Positions 8,358-17,528 are shown, counted from the first letter of the stretch. The stretch is DNA of 64,000 bases from Marinibacterium sp050389775 (GCF_050389775.1 NZ_CP177144.1:4673051-4737050); one strand, 5' to 3'. The notes: a model not told the origin generated them from the sequence alone. Translations and numbers: made by a program.

Positions 8358-9335
8358 TCAGCTGCGCACGAAGGCCAGCAGGTCCGGGTTGATCACCGCG
8401 GCGTGCGTGGTCAGCATCCCGTGCGGCAGGCCCGGGTAGACCTTCATCTGCGAATTGGCCAGCAGGGCATGCTGTTTCTCGACCGCGTCCCTGTAGGGCA
8501 CCACCTGGTCGTCATCGCCCTGGATCACGAACATCGGCACGGTGATGGCCTCCAGGTCTTCGGTCTGGTCGGTTTCCGAAAACGCCTTGATGCCCTCGTA
8601 CTGTGCCAGCGCGCCGCCCATCATGCCCTGCCGCCACCAGTTGCGGATCACCCCGTCCGACACCTTGGCGCCTTCGCGGTTGAACCCGTAAAACGGCCCC
8701 GAGGCCACATCCAGGAAGAACTGCGCGCGATTGGCGGCCAGCGCGCTGCGGAAGCCGTCGAAGACCTCCATCGGGGTGCCTTCGGGGTTGGCGTCGGTCT
8801 TCAGCATCAGCGGCGGCACCGCGCTGACCAGAACAGCCTTGGCCACACGTCCATTGGGCTGCCCGTACTGCGCGACATAGCGGGCAACCTCGCCGCCGCC
8901 GGTGGAATGGCCGATGTGGACGGCATTGGTCAAATCCAGGTACTGCACCACGGCCCAGGCATCGGCGGCGTAATGGTCCATGTCGTTGCCGGTATCCACC
9001 TGGCTCGACCGGCCATGGCCGCGCCGGTCATGGGCGATGACACGATAACCGTTGGCCAGGAAGAACAGCATTTGAGCGTCCCAGTCGTCCGACGACAGCG
9101 GCCACCCGTGGTGGAACATGATGGGCTGGGCGTCTTTCGGCCCCCAGTCCTTGTAGAAGATTTCCGTGCCGTCTTCGGTGGTGACGTAGCCGCTGGACAT
9201 GTCGATGTCTCCGTTCTGATTTGCGGGTTCGGGGGATGTCTGGGAAAAGACCGGGCCGGACAGGATCATGCCCGCCAGGCTCGAGGTCGCGACGACGAAG
9301 GTCCGGCGCGACAGGGGAAGGGTTGGGTCTGACAT
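8358..9335 (-). CDS. Alpha/beta hydrolase, non-haem chloroperoxidase type, Tat-exported
   Basis: A 325-residue protein. Residues 46 onward match the cofactor-free haloperoxidase/esterase family: TTEDGTEIFYKDWG at the start, nucleophile Ser144 in GHSTGGG, an Asp near 275 (QGDDDQVVP) and His305 (GLPHGML). Most relatives start at the equivalent of Met46 and are cytoplasmic. Here 45 extra residues include SRRTFVV and a hydrophobic stretch, a twin-arginine signal that should send the folded enzyme to the periplasm. Such enzymes hydrolyse esters and can make peracids; the natural substrate is unknown. A box pair lies about 160 bp upstream. Confidence 0.85.
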   Translation of the reverse strand: MSDPTLPLSRRTFVVATSSLAGMILSGPVFSQTSPEPANQNGDIDMSSGYVTTEDGTEIFYKDWGPKDAQPIMFHHGWPLSSDDWDAQMLFFLANGYRVIAHDRRGHGRSSQVDTGNDMDHYAADAWAVVQYLDLTNAVHIGHSTGGGEVARYVAQYGQPNGRVAKAVLVSAVPPLMLKTDANPEGTPMEVFDGFRSALAANRAQFFLDVASGPFYGFNREGAKVSDGVIRNWWRQGMMGGALAQYEGIKAFSETDQTEDLEAITVPMFVIQGDDDQVVPYRDAVEKQHALLANSQMKVYPGLPHGMLTTHAAVINPDLLAFVRS

Positions 9336-10185
9336 GGGGTCTCCACTTGCCTGATCGCAAGACGGGTGCGGACCGGCCGGACGCCACCTCTCCGCGTCGT
9401 GACACCGTCACGGGCGGGACCGCTGGCCCGACAAGACCGGCATCGCCGCCTTGACCTCATCCAAGCTAGGGGCCGGGGCAGTGACCCGGAATCATACCAA
9501 GGTTTGCGCGCGTCAGATCTGCCCTAACCCTTTGGTATGATTGAGAATGCGAAGTCTCACCGGCGGGACGAGGAACGGGGAACGGGGAATTGATCGAACC
9601 TGCCCCGAAGGTGAAAGAGCCCCGAAAACCATCCTCAGATGAGGTCCCTCGCAGTGACGCGGCTGTCGCTGTCCGCCTATCCGCATGAGACAGGCGCACC
9701 GCCAAGCCAGATCGACATCACCGACGGGCTCTTCAACTTCGCCAAAGCCGTGAACCAGCGCCGCAATCCGCCCGATCGCATGCCATGCGGGGCCGGCTTG
9801 ACCGAAGACCGCCGGCACATGTCGATCAACGTCGAGAAGATCGGCAGCGGCCTTGGTTACCGTGAAGGGCTCAGTCAGCATCGAAACGGCAGGGTACATC
9901 CGGCAAACCGAAACACCGGCCGTCAGGGTCGGCATTGCCGGCCGGCAACCACACGGCACCTCCCGCACCTCTTTCGCGTTGCAGGCAGGAGGGATGGATT
10001 TTCGCTCCGGGCTGCGCCGAGCGATATTCGCCTGCCCATCGGCAACCGCGCTGCCGAGACCGCCATCCGACGGCCACGCGACCGGGCGTGCTCAATCCCG
10101 CAGTCGCGCGACTGTCATCGCCAATGCCGGGATTGACCGAAACGTCTCGACACGCTCGGTTCTCCCGACCCGGCCTCGTGCCCCG
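9336..10185. other. Long intergenic region with operator candidate and no clear gene
   Basis: About 850 bases between the hydrolase and the MFS gene. The box pair at 9492-9540 is the only clear signal. Frames of up to 150-165 codons exist on both strands between 9513 and 10136, but none shows a recognisable domain, good start site or family motif. It may hold a decayed gene. Confidence 0.5.
9492..9540. promoter_or_regulatory. Dyad operator candidate, second copy
   Basis: TCATACCAAGGTTTG at 9492-9506 and AACCCTTTGGTATGA at 9526-9540 pair at 11 of 15 positions, centred 34 bp apart, the same layout as the dyad at 4741. It lies upstream of the leftward hydrolase gene. Confidence 0.5.
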
Positions 10186-11376
10186 TCATCGGCCTGTCGT
10201 CCCGCGGCGGATCTGCATCAATGTCGCGATGCCGGACAAGACCACCCCGGCCAAGCAGACGGCGCTCCAGCCCGCGGCATGATAGGCCAGGCTGCCGACC
10301 GCGGACCCAAGCGCCCCGCCCAGGAACATGGTTCCCATGAACAGCGTCGTTACCCTGGCCCGGATATCAGCCCCAAGAGCGAAGATGATGTGCTGGTTCG
10401 ACACCAAGGCCCCCTGCACCGCGAAATCCAGCACGATGACACCTGCGACCAGCCCCGCCAGCGACGTCCAGGTGCCGAAGATCACCCAGGACAGGAGCGT
10501 CAGCGCCGCACCCGCCAGGACCACGCGTTCCGGCCCGTGCCGGTCTGCCGTCTTGCCGGCCAGCGGCGCCGCCACCACACCGGCAACCCCGATCAGCCCG
10601 AAGAGCCCGGCCGCCCCTGCGCCCAGTCCAAAGGCCGGTTCACTCAGGCGCAGCACCAGGACCGTCCAGAACGCCGAGAAGGCGGCAAACAGCAGGGCCT
10701 GCGTCGCGGCGGCGTGGCGCAGCACCGGGTGTGCGCGCCAGATCGTTTCGAGCGACCGGATCAGGGGAAGGTATCGCAGGCCGGGCTGCACGGGTTCGAA
10801 GGGCAGGCGCATTGCCATGACCACCGCCGCCGCAAGGGCGACAAGAACCCCGATCACGTACATCTCGCGCCACCCGGCGGCATCGGCGACGATCCCGGCG
10901 ACAGTCCGGCTGAGCAGGATGCCGGCCAGCAGGCCGGACATCACCGTCCCCACGACCGCACCGCGCCGTTCGCTCGTGGCCAGATGCGCCGCGAAGGGCA
11001 CGATCTGCTGGGCCGCGGTCGCCAGCAGGCCGACCAGCAGCGATGCAAGGACCACGGTCGCCCCGGTCGGGGCCGCCGCAATGGCACCGAGCCCTACGGC
11101 AAGAGCCACGAATTGCGCGACAATCAGCTTGCGCCGGGGCACGATGTCTCCCAGCGGGACCAGCAGCAGCAGGCCGAGGGCATAGCCCAACTGCGTCACC
11201 GTCGGCACCATCGCCGTCATCCCGGGGCCCAGGTCGCGTTGCATGATCCCGAGCATCGGCTGGTTGTAATAGATATTGGCCACCGCGGCGCCCGCCGCAC
11301 AGGCCATGGCCAGGACGAGCCCTCTCGAAGGTTCGGTCGCGACCGGCTGGCGGATGGGTGAGGCTTCAATGGACAT
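10186..11376 (-). CDS. MFS transporter, DHA1 family
   Basis: A 396-residue, 12-helix inner-membrane exporter. VANIYYNQPMLGIM near the N-terminus and a TQLGYALGLLLLVPLGD segment are characteristic of a broad DHA1 subgroup that contains drug and nucleoside exporters. The start is ATG 11374-11376, with GGAG six bases upstream; a longer frame exists but lacks membrane-protein character. The gene lies alone between the hydrolase and the FAD monooxygenase, all reading left. A partial copy of the recurring box lies about 80 bp upstream. Substrate unknown. Confidence 0.87.
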   Translation of the reverse strand: MSIEASPIRQPVATEPSRGLVLAMACAAGAAVANIYYNQPMLGIMQRDLGPGMTAMVPTVTQLGYALGLLLLVPLGDIVPRRKLIVAQFVALAVGLGAIAAAPTGATVVLASLLVGLLATAAQQIVPFAAHLATSERRGAVVGTVMSGLLAGILLSRTVAGIVADAAGWREMYVIGVLVALAAAVVMAMRLPFEPVQPGLRYLPLIRSLETIWRAHPVLRHAAATQALLFAAFSAFWTVLVLRLSEPAFGLGAGAAGLFGLIGVAGVVAAPLAGKTADRHGPERVVLAGAALTLLSWVIFGTWTSLAGLVAGVIVLDFAVQGALVSNQHIIFALGADIRARVTTLFMGTMFLGGALGSAVGSLAYHAAGWSAVCLAGVVLSGIATLMQIRRGTTGR

Positions 11377-11453
11377 GCGGGTCTCCGGGTCTGGCTGCAT
11401 GGATGGCAAGAGCTGCTCTTGCCGAGCTAATGGCGGGCGCGATGCAATTGCAG

Positions 11454-11468
11454 ACATACCTAGGGATG
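11454..11468. promoter_or_regulatory. Single copy of the CATAC/AGG box
   Basis: ACATACCTAGGGATG keeps the CATAC, AGG and final TG of the TCATACGNAGGTTTG box. It lies about 80 bp upstream of the leftward MFS gene. No second half is visible at the usual spacing. Confidence 0.35.
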
Positions 11469-11599
11469 ATGGCCTGCAATCGGCGTGGACCCCGGGGCGA
11501 AACTGCACGGCAATCGAGCCAGGCCCAGCGCACGGGATCGAAGGGCGGGGCACCGCGCGACCTCGGGACCCTCCCGTGCGGTACCGCCGTTCGGCATGG

Positions 11600-12739
11600 C
11601 TATTCAAGCGCCGACGGGATGGCGGGCTGCAGGTGTCGTCCCAGCCGGATGCCCAGGGTGACCGTCGCATCGTTCTCGTCCCGCCGCTCCCGGTCGTACC
11701 CGCCCAGCGCCGCGACGGGGTCCGGCTGTCTCACCAGCCAGTCGCGCAGGGCCATCGCGTCGGCCGCGGCCTTGGCCACGCCCATGGCCGTATGCGGGCG
11801 GGCAACAAAGGCCGCGTCGCCCAGCAGGGCGATGCGGCCCGCGGCCATGCGCGGCGAGCGCAGGTCGTGGATTGCCTGGACGAAGGGCGCCGGCTCGGCG
11901 CGGACCACCCGGGCAAAGGCCGGGGGCAGCAGCCGCGCGGCATCCGCGCGCAGCTGGTCAACCGCGTGATCGCTCATCGCACCGGGCGGCAGCGAATGGG
12001 CATGGCGCTGGCCGTCGCGATCCGTCAGCGCCGCCGCCAGCCCCGCCTGCCCTGGCGCAGGGCGATACCAGACCCAGTTGTATCGTCGCTGCCCCAGCTC
12101 GACCGATCCGTCCGCCCCTGGCACGAGATAGCCAAGCGCCTGCGATCCCTGCATTTCGAAGAAGGCGAAGCGCTCGCTCAGCAGGGTCGCCTCGTCGACC
12201 AGCGTCGCCTCCGGCACCAGCCCGCGCCAGGCCGCGTAACCGGCATAGACCGGCCGGGCCGACGCCCCGGCGACCGCCGCCCGCAGGACCGAGCCCAGCC
12301 CGTCAGCGCCGATCACCAGGTCGGCGCTGACGCGCGCGCCGTCGGCAAAGCGTACCGTCACTTCGTCCGGCCCCTGACTGACCGCTTCGACAACCCGCCC
12401 GATCGCATAGCGCCCCTCGGGCAAGGCCGCGCGCAGGCTGTGCCAGATCAGATCCCAGGAAACCTGAGTCTGCGGTGTCCGGTCCCGATGACGAACCGTG
12501 CCGTCCCGATCCAGAAAGATCCGCTCCCATGCGGTCACGCCGATGCGTGCCACGTGATCGCAGCCGATCTCTCGCAGCAGGCGGAACACCGGGCGTTGTG
12601 CCACCAGCCCCGCGCCGCGGCCATCAAGCCCCGCGCGCGAGCGCTCGAAGACCCGGACGTCGAACCCGGCCCGGTCCAGCAGGACCGCCGCGAAAAGCCC
12701 GCCGAGCGAGCCGCCTATGATCGCGATTTTGAGTGCCAT
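11600..12739 (-). CDS. FAD-dependent monooxygenase, dihydroxypyridine-hydroxylase type
   Basis: A 379-residue group A flavin hydroxylase. The N-terminal GGSLGG with a following acidic FER strand binds the FAD adenosine; VIGADGLGSVLR holds the DG motif; GDAAFVARPHTAMGVAKAAADA is the second FAD motif in the form seen in 2,6-dihydroxypyridine 3-monooxygenase relatives, with RPH in place of the usual PP. These enzymes hydroxylate N-heterocyclic or phenolic rings with NAD(P)H and O2. Its neighbour is a dehydrogenase of the class that also attacks N-heterocycles, but the true substrate is open. Confidence 0.85.
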   Translation of the reverse strand: MALKIAIIGGSLGGLFAAVLLDRAGFDVRVFERSRAGLDGRGAGLVAQRPVFRLLREIGCDHVARIGVTAWERIFLDRDGTVRHRDRTPQTQVSWDLIWHSLRAALPEGRYAIGRVVEAVSQGPDEVTVRFADGARVSADLVIGADGLGSVLRAAVAGASARPVYAGYAAWRGLVPEATLVDEATLLSERFAFFEMQGSQALGYLVPGADGSVELGQRRYNWVWYRPAPGQAGLAAALTDRDGQRHAHSLPPGAMSDHAVDQLRADAARLLPPAFARVVRAEPAPFVQAIHDLRSPRMAAGRIALLGDAAFVARPHTAMGVAKAAADAMALRDWLVRQPDPVAALGGYDRERRDENDATVTLGIRLGRHLQPAIPSALE

Positions 12740-12805
12740 GAGAGACTGTGCCTATCCTGTTATGTCTTGTCCTGGGATGTGGATCGCGGGGAATTGCCCG
12801 CTGGA

Positions 12806-15019
12806 CTAGCCCGCGCCTGCGTCGCGCAGTGCGGCTGACGTCATCGGCGTGGCCCGCAGACGGGTCCCGGTGGCATCAGCGATGGCATTGGCCAGCGCCG
12901 CCGCAGTAGGCCCCTGCGAGGTCTCGCCTGCCCCCAGGAACGGCGCACCGGGCCGGTCGATCAGATGGACCTCGATCGAGCGGGGCGCCTGCGGGAATCG
13001 CAGGATCGGATAGCTCGACCAGTCCGTCGTGGTGACGCGGCCAGCGTCGAAGCGGACCCGTTCGAACAGCGTCCAGCTGCTGGACTGGACGATGCCGCCC
13101 TCGACCTGGTTGCGCAGGCCGTCGGGGTTGATGATCTCGCCCGAATCCACCGCCGCGACGACCCGGCCGATGCGGGGCCTCTGCGTGTCGGCGTCGATGC
13201 CAACCTCCATTGCCACGGCGCAATAGGCCTCGAGGTTCTTGTAGCGGGCGAAGGCAAAGCCATGACCGATGCCGCCTGCGCTGCGCCTGTCGTCCCAGCC
13301 ATAGTCCCGCGCCGCCCGCGCGATGACATCTCGCGCGCGCGGGTCCTGCATGTGACGCAGCCGGAACGCGACCGGATCCTGCCCCGAGGCACGCGCCAGG
13401 TCGTCCATCGTGCTTTCGATGGTCATCACGTTGAGGTAACCGCCGAGCGAGCGCATCGCCGATCCCCGCAGGGGGCCTGACGGCAGGAAATGCTTGACCA
13501 CCAGCGCGTTGCCAAAGCTGTAGAGCGGCAGCGCGTTGCGGTCGCCGCCGCCGGCGGGCTGAGGCAGCGCGACCGGAGGCGCCGGGGGCGCCGGGTCGGC
13601 CTTTGCCCGCGCGGCCAGCAGCGTCCCGGCGGGGCCGGGGCGCATCATGTGCGACTGGCTCCAGACCTCGTGACGCCAGCGGCTTACCGTGCCGTCGGGG
13701 CCGGTGGCAGCGTCGATGCGGGTCACCATACCGGGGCCGAAGGGCGCGGCGGTATGCTCCTGCTCGCGCATCCATTGCAGACGGATCGGTCGCCCCGGCA
13801 TCGCCATCGCGATCAGCGCTGCATCGGCGGCCACGTCATCTGCGCCGTTGTGTCCGTAGCATCCCGCGCCTTCGGCATGAATGCAGCGCACCTTGCCGGG
13901 CGGCAGGTCAAGCATCGCGGCAATCGCGTCGCGCAACTCGAAGACCCCTTGCGAATGAGACCATACGGTCAGCCCTTCCAGTTCGGACAAGGCCAGCGCA
14001 CAGGAGGGACCGATAGAGCCATGGGCAAGATAGGGCCGGAAGAAGGTGACGGCCCCGGCCGACATGGCGCCGACCTTCCCGGTGTTCAGGATCGTGCTGT
14101 CCTGCGCGGGCAGCGCCATCAATGCCTCGGCCAGAGCGGTCTCGTCCGGCAATTTTGCGGTCTCGTCCCAGACCAGCGTTTCGGCCAGACGCCGCATCGC
14201 CTGGATCGCGGTCCATTCCCGCTCGGCCACCACGGCCAGAAAATCGCCGTTGCGCACCACGCCCACCACCCCGGGTATCGCCTCGACCGGGCCGGTGTCG
14301 ATACCGCGGAGCCTGGCGCCTGCGCTCGGCTGGCGTAGAACGCGGGCGTGAAGCATGCCTTCGGGGCGCAGGTCCTGGATAAAGGCCGCCCCGCCCGTGA
14401 CCTTGGCCGGGATGTCGACCCGCTGCACTGGCTCCGACATGACCGTGAAATCGTCCGGTGCGGTCAGCGGCGCGCCGGGGCTGGCCAGAACATGCAGCAG
14501 GGTGTCGCTCACCAAGGTGCCATACTCCGCCCGGGCACCGTTCGGGCCGCGCACGACGCCGTCCTTGGCATGGGTCACGGCCGGATCGACCTGCCAGAGC
14601 CCGGCCGCCTCTGCCCGCAGGATCTCTCGCACCTGGGCGGCGGCATGGCGGATGGCAGTGCCGGAGTCCTTCATCGAATGGCTGGCAGCGGTATAGCCTT
14701 CGTGGGGCGTGCGCCCGGTATCGGCCGTCACCAGGGTGATCCGGTCCATCGGCAGCTTCAGCTCTTCGGCGCAAACCTGCAGCAGCGCGGTCTTCAGCCC
14801 CTGCCCCAGCTCGGCCTTTCCGGTAAAAAGCGTGCCGGCACCGGTCGCGTCGATGCGGATCCAGCCGTCGAGCCAGGGTGACGCGGCCAGGTCCGGAGGC
14901 AGGCCGTCGGGCAAGGCATCGCTTTCGGCCAGAGCCGGGCGCATCTGGCCAAGACGCAAGGAGACCACCAGCGCGCCGGCGCCCCGCAGCACAGTGCGGC
15001 GTGACAGGACCGGGCTCAT
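12806..15019 (-). CDS. Molybdenum-hydroxylase large subunit (isoquinoline 1-oxidoreductase / aldehyde dehydrogenase type)
   Basis: A 737-residue molybdopterin-binding subunit of the xanthine-oxidase superfamily, in the IorB/AldH branch. A Tat signal (SRRTVLRGAG, residues 6-15) shows periplasmic placement. GKAELGQGLKTAL, a GPLRGSAMRSLGGYLN segment and GAGETSQGPTAAALANAI near the C-terminus match cofactor and active-site regions of the family, with the Glu of GAGE the expected catalytic base. The ATG overlaps the stop of the 2Fe-2S subunit by four bases. With the tri-haem cytochrome upstream it should form a three-subunit enzyme passing electrons to the respiratory chain. Acetic-acid-bacterial aldehyde dehydrogenase has the same make-up. 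Confidence 0.88.
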   Translation of the reverse strand: MSPVLSRRTVLRGAGALVVSLRLGQMRPALAESDALPDGLPPDLAASPWLDGWIRIDATGAGTLFTGKAELGQGLKTALLQVCAEELKLPMDRITLVTADTGRTPHEGYTAASHSMKDSGTAIRHAAAQVREILRAEAAGLWQVDPAVTHAKDGVVRGPNGARAEYGTLVSDTLLHVLASPGAPLTAPDDFTVMSEPVQRVDIPAKVTGGAAFIQDLRPEGMLHARVLRQPSAGARLRGIDTGPVEAIPGVVGVVRNGDFLAVVAEREWTAIQAMRRLAETLVWDETAKLPDETALAEALMALPAQDSTILNTGKVGAMSAGAVTFFRPYLAHGSIGPSCALALSELEGLTVWSHSQGVFELRDAIAAMLDLPPGKVRCIHAEGAGCYGHNGADDVAADAALIAMAMPGRPIRLQWMREQEHTAAPFGPGMVTRIDAATGPDGTVSRWRHEVWSQSHMMRPGPAGTLLAARAKADPAPPAPPVALPQPAGGGDRNALPLYSFGNALVVKHFLPSGPLRGSAMRSLGGYLNVMTIESTMDDLARASGQDPVAFRLRHMQDPRARDVIARAARDYGWDDRRSAGGIGHGFAFARYKNLEAYCAVAMEVGIDADTQRPRIGRVVAAVDSGEIINPDGLRNQVEGGIVQSSSWTLFERVRFDAGRVTTTDWSSYPILRFPQAPRSIEVHLIDRPGAPFLGAGETSQGPTAAALANAIADATGTRLRATPMTSAALRDAGAG

Positions 15020-15501
15020 GCCTGCTCTCCGGCCAGATGCGTCGCCACCGGCTGGCCCGAGGCCCGCATGATCGCGGCAATGATCCGCATGTGGGTGCCA
15101 CAGCGGCAGAGGTTGGGTTCGAGCGCCGCACGGACCTGCGCTTCGGTCGGCTTCGGGACCCGCCGCAGAAGACCCTCGGCGCGCATGATCATGCCCGCGA
15201 TGCAATAGCCGCACTGCGCCGCCTGCTCGTCGATGAACGCCTGCTGCAGCGGGCTCGGGGCTTCTGCGGTGCCCAGCCCCTCGATCGTCGTCACCTCGCG
15301 GCCCTCGACCAGGTCGAGAGGGGTGACACAGGCAAAGACCGGAGCGCCATCGACCAGCACCGTGCAGGCGCCGCACTGGCCCAGGCCGCAGCCGAACTTG
15401 GCCCCGTTGAGGTGCAGATCGTCGCGCAGCACGTAAAGCAGCGGTGTTCCCCGGTCGGACATGACGGTCCGGTCGGACCCGTTGAGGCGAAACTTGGTCA
15501 T
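15016..15501 (-). CDS. 2Fe-2S small subunit of the molybdenum hydroxylase
   Basis: A 161-residue iron-sulfur subunit. The plant-ferredoxin-type cluster is bound by Cys38, Cys43, Cys46 and Cys58 (CGLGQCGAC) and the second cluster by Cys97, Cys100, Cys132 and Cys134 (CGYC, CRCG), exactly the pattern of IorA/CoxS-type subunits. It lacks its own signal, as usual for subunits carried by a Tat-exported partner. ATG 15501 is chosen because GGAG sits six bases before it; an in-frame ATG at 15513 is possible. It is the middle gene of the cytochrome / small / large operon. Confidence 0.92.
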   Translation of the reverse strand: MTKFRLNGSDRTVMSDRGTPLLYVLRDDLHLNGAKFGCGLGQCGACTVLVDGAPVFACVTPLDLVEGREVTTIEGLGTAEAPSPLQQAFIDEQAAQCGYCIAGMIMRAEGLLRRVPKPTEAQVRAALEPNLCRCGTHMRIIAAIMRASGQPVATHLAGEQA

Positions 15502-15555
15502 GAAGGTCTCCATTCTGCCGGGCCTTTCGGGGCCGTCGGGGGTGTTGGTCCGGGA

Positions 15556-16902
15556 TCACCGGGTCGGGGGTGTGCCGAACAGGCCCTTGCGCACCCGGGC
15601 GATGCTGTCGCCGAGGTCGGTCCAGTCCGGCGCCCCGGTCCGGCCACGCAGGTAGATGGCCAGCGCCTCGAGGTCGGCATCCCCGAGCACCGGAGCAAAG
15701 CCCGGCATGATCGGGGCGATGCCTTCCCCCTCGGCGGGGATACCGCCCAGGATCAGCTGCATGAGGTTGTCGGCCCTGGACGCCTGCAGGGGGCCGGACA
15801 GGGTAAGCTCCATCGCCCCGAGCGGCAGCGGGCGAGCACCATCGTGACAGGATGCGCAGGTGAGGCGATAGACCTCTGCCCCCCTGCCCCCGGCCAGATC
15901 TGGGCCCAGAGCCGGGGCCGGATCGGGCGACAGAGCCGCCTGCCATCCGGCCACCTGTGGGGCAACGACCGGCGCGGCTGCAGCCTGGCCCCGGGCGCCC
16001 GGCCCGGCAGGACCATCGCCCAGGTTGGCGATGTAATGCGCCATGGCGGCGACATCGGCGGGTGCGGCCTGTGCCAGGTTCTCGGTCACGGGCTTCATGG
16101 GCCCAAGCGCAACGCCATGCCCCGGCGCGAAACCCTTCGTAAGGTACTGGACCAAGCTCTCCTCGGTCCAGGGAATGGCCGAAGTCGAATAGGGACCGAG
16201 CCCGACCGCCTGCCAGCCCTCGGCGCTTCCGCCCGCGAAGGGCCGGCTGCGGATCTCTCCCCCCGCCAGATTCCGGGGCGAATGGCAGGAGGAACAATGA
16301 CCCAGCCCCTCGACAAGGTAGCGGCCCCGGTTCCATTCGGCACCCCGTTCTGGATCATCGACTAGCGGCCTCCTGTCCAGGAACAGCAGGTTCCAGCCGA
16401 CCACCACCTTGCGAACGCTGATCGGGAACGGCAGATCGTTCCGCGGCGCCTCTGCCCGGACCGGGGGCAGCGACATGACATAGGCATAAAGCGCCTGCAG
16501 ATCGCCATCGGTCAGGCGGCTGAAATGGTCATAGGGGAAGGCGGGATAAAGATGCCGACCCTCCCGGTCCACGCCCCGGCGCATCGCCCGGTCGAAAGCC
16601 GCCTGCGACCAGCGGCCGATCCCGGTTTCGGCATCCGGGGTGATGTTGGTGGAATGGATCGTCCCGAAGGGCGTCTCCAGCGCCACGCCCCCGGAATAGG
16701 CAGGCCCGTTCACGGGCGAATGGCAGGTTCGGCAATCGCCGATCAGCGCGAGGTTGCGGCCCGTGGCGACCAGGTCCGGGTCAAAACCCTCGGACGGCGG
16801 TGGGGCCATGGGGTCCAGGGCCGGTTCCCAAGCGTACCACAGGGCCCCCAGGCCACCGGCCAGGCCGAGCACTCCGGCGCAGAGCAAAAGGCCGGCCCGC
16901 AT
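15556..16902 (-). CDS. Tri-haem cytochrome c subunit (AdhB/NicB-like)
   Basis: A 448-residue periplasmic cytochrome with an N-terminal membrane anchor (residues 3-24) and three haem c sites: CRTCH 57-61, CSSCH 203-207 and CASCH 349-353. Met residues that can serve as axial ligands follow each site. This three-domain layout is that of the cytochrome subunits of membrane alcohol and aldehyde dehydrogenases and of nicotinate dehydrogenase. It is the first gene of the operon and would pass electrons from the molybdenum hydroxylase to ubiquinone or an oxidase. ATG 16902 is preceded by GAGG; the longer frame upstream is not protein-like. Confidence 0.9.
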   Translation of the reverse strand: MRAGLLLCAGVLGLAGGLGALWYAWEPALDPMAPPPSEGFDPDLVATGRNLALIGDCRTCHSPVNGPAYSGGVALETPFGTIHSTNITPDAETGIGRWSQAAFDRAMRRGVDREGRHLYPAFPYDHFSRLTDGDLQALYAYVMSLPPVRAEAPRNDLPFPISVRKVVVGWNLLFLDRRPLVDDPERGAEWNRGRYLVEGLGHCSSCHSPRNLAGGEIRSRPFAGGSAEGWQAVGLGPYSTSAIPWTEESLVQYLTKGFAPGHGVALGPMKPVTENLAQAAPADVAAMAHYIANLGDGPAGPGARGQAAAAPVVAPQVAGWQAALSPDPAPALGPDLAGGRGAEVYRLTCASCHDGARPLPLGAMELTLSGPLQASRADNLMQLILGGIPAEGEGIAPIMPGFAPVLGDADLEALAIYLRGRTGAPDWTDLGDSIARVRKGLFGTPPTR

Positions 16903-17099
16903 CAAGACGGCCTCACCGCCCGAATTACGAAAAAGCGCGCGGCCCGCACGGCACCTGGCTCGGCCCCCGAAGACGCCCCGCACGCTCTGCCAGATCCGCT
17001 TGTCGTCGTTTGCATGGCCTTGCCCCGCTGCCTTGTCGGACCGCCAACCGAGCGGTCCAGCTTCGCGAGCAACATCAGCGATGCGGCAACAGGAAAACA

Positions 17100-17114
17100 T
17101 CATACGTAGGTTTC
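17100..17114. promoter_or_regulatory. Single full copy of the TCATACGNAGGTTT box
   Basis: TCATACGTAGGTTTC matches the left arm of the dyad at 4741 at 13 of 15 bases and contains the palindromic core TACGTA. It lies about 200 bp upstream of the cytochrome/molybdenum hydroxylase operon. No second arm is visible at 32-34 bp spacing. Confidence 0.5.
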
Positions 17115-17528
17115 GGGACACCCGCGGCGCGCGCAGAGCTCCGCAATCCGCGTTGGCACCCGACCCGTTGATCAACGTGTTCCGCCACGGGCCGGGTGAT
17201 TGGCCCCCATGAGCGCGGGGGTTGGGTGCGGCACCTGTCGCTCCGGAAGCAGGGCGGACCTTTGGTGCCGCGGTGACCGGCGCGCCCAGGTGAAACGGTC
17301 GCCAGAATGACCCCCGGCCCGATCCAGCCATTCACGTTGCTCTGCCGCTTCACGCCGGGGCTTGTCGGGCGTCGCACGGGCACGTGGATCAGGTCAGAGG
17401 GTATCGGAGCAACGTGACACTCGGCGATGCCGCGCCATTGATCCAAACGCCGATCACGACACACAGGTTTGCCAGCGATCCGAAGGGGCCGGAGCCTGAG
17501 ACCAAAGTCCACCGTCCGGTGAGCGTGG

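Noticed and set aside
9639..10136. 165-codon rightward frame in the long gap
   Set aside because: No recognisable family pattern, no ribosome binding site, and the third-position GC pattern is weak; kept only as possible decayed sequence.
15020..16336. Apparent extension of the molybdenum-hydroxylase large subunit to a 1176-residue protein
   Set aside because: The extra N-terminal part is Gly/Arg-rich and overlaps the 2Fe-2S and cytochrome genes in another frame; the Tat signal at 15019 marks the true start.
17075..17512. 145-codon leftward frame upstream of the cytochrome operon
   Set aside because: No domain pattern, and it covers the candidate operator box; judged non-coding.
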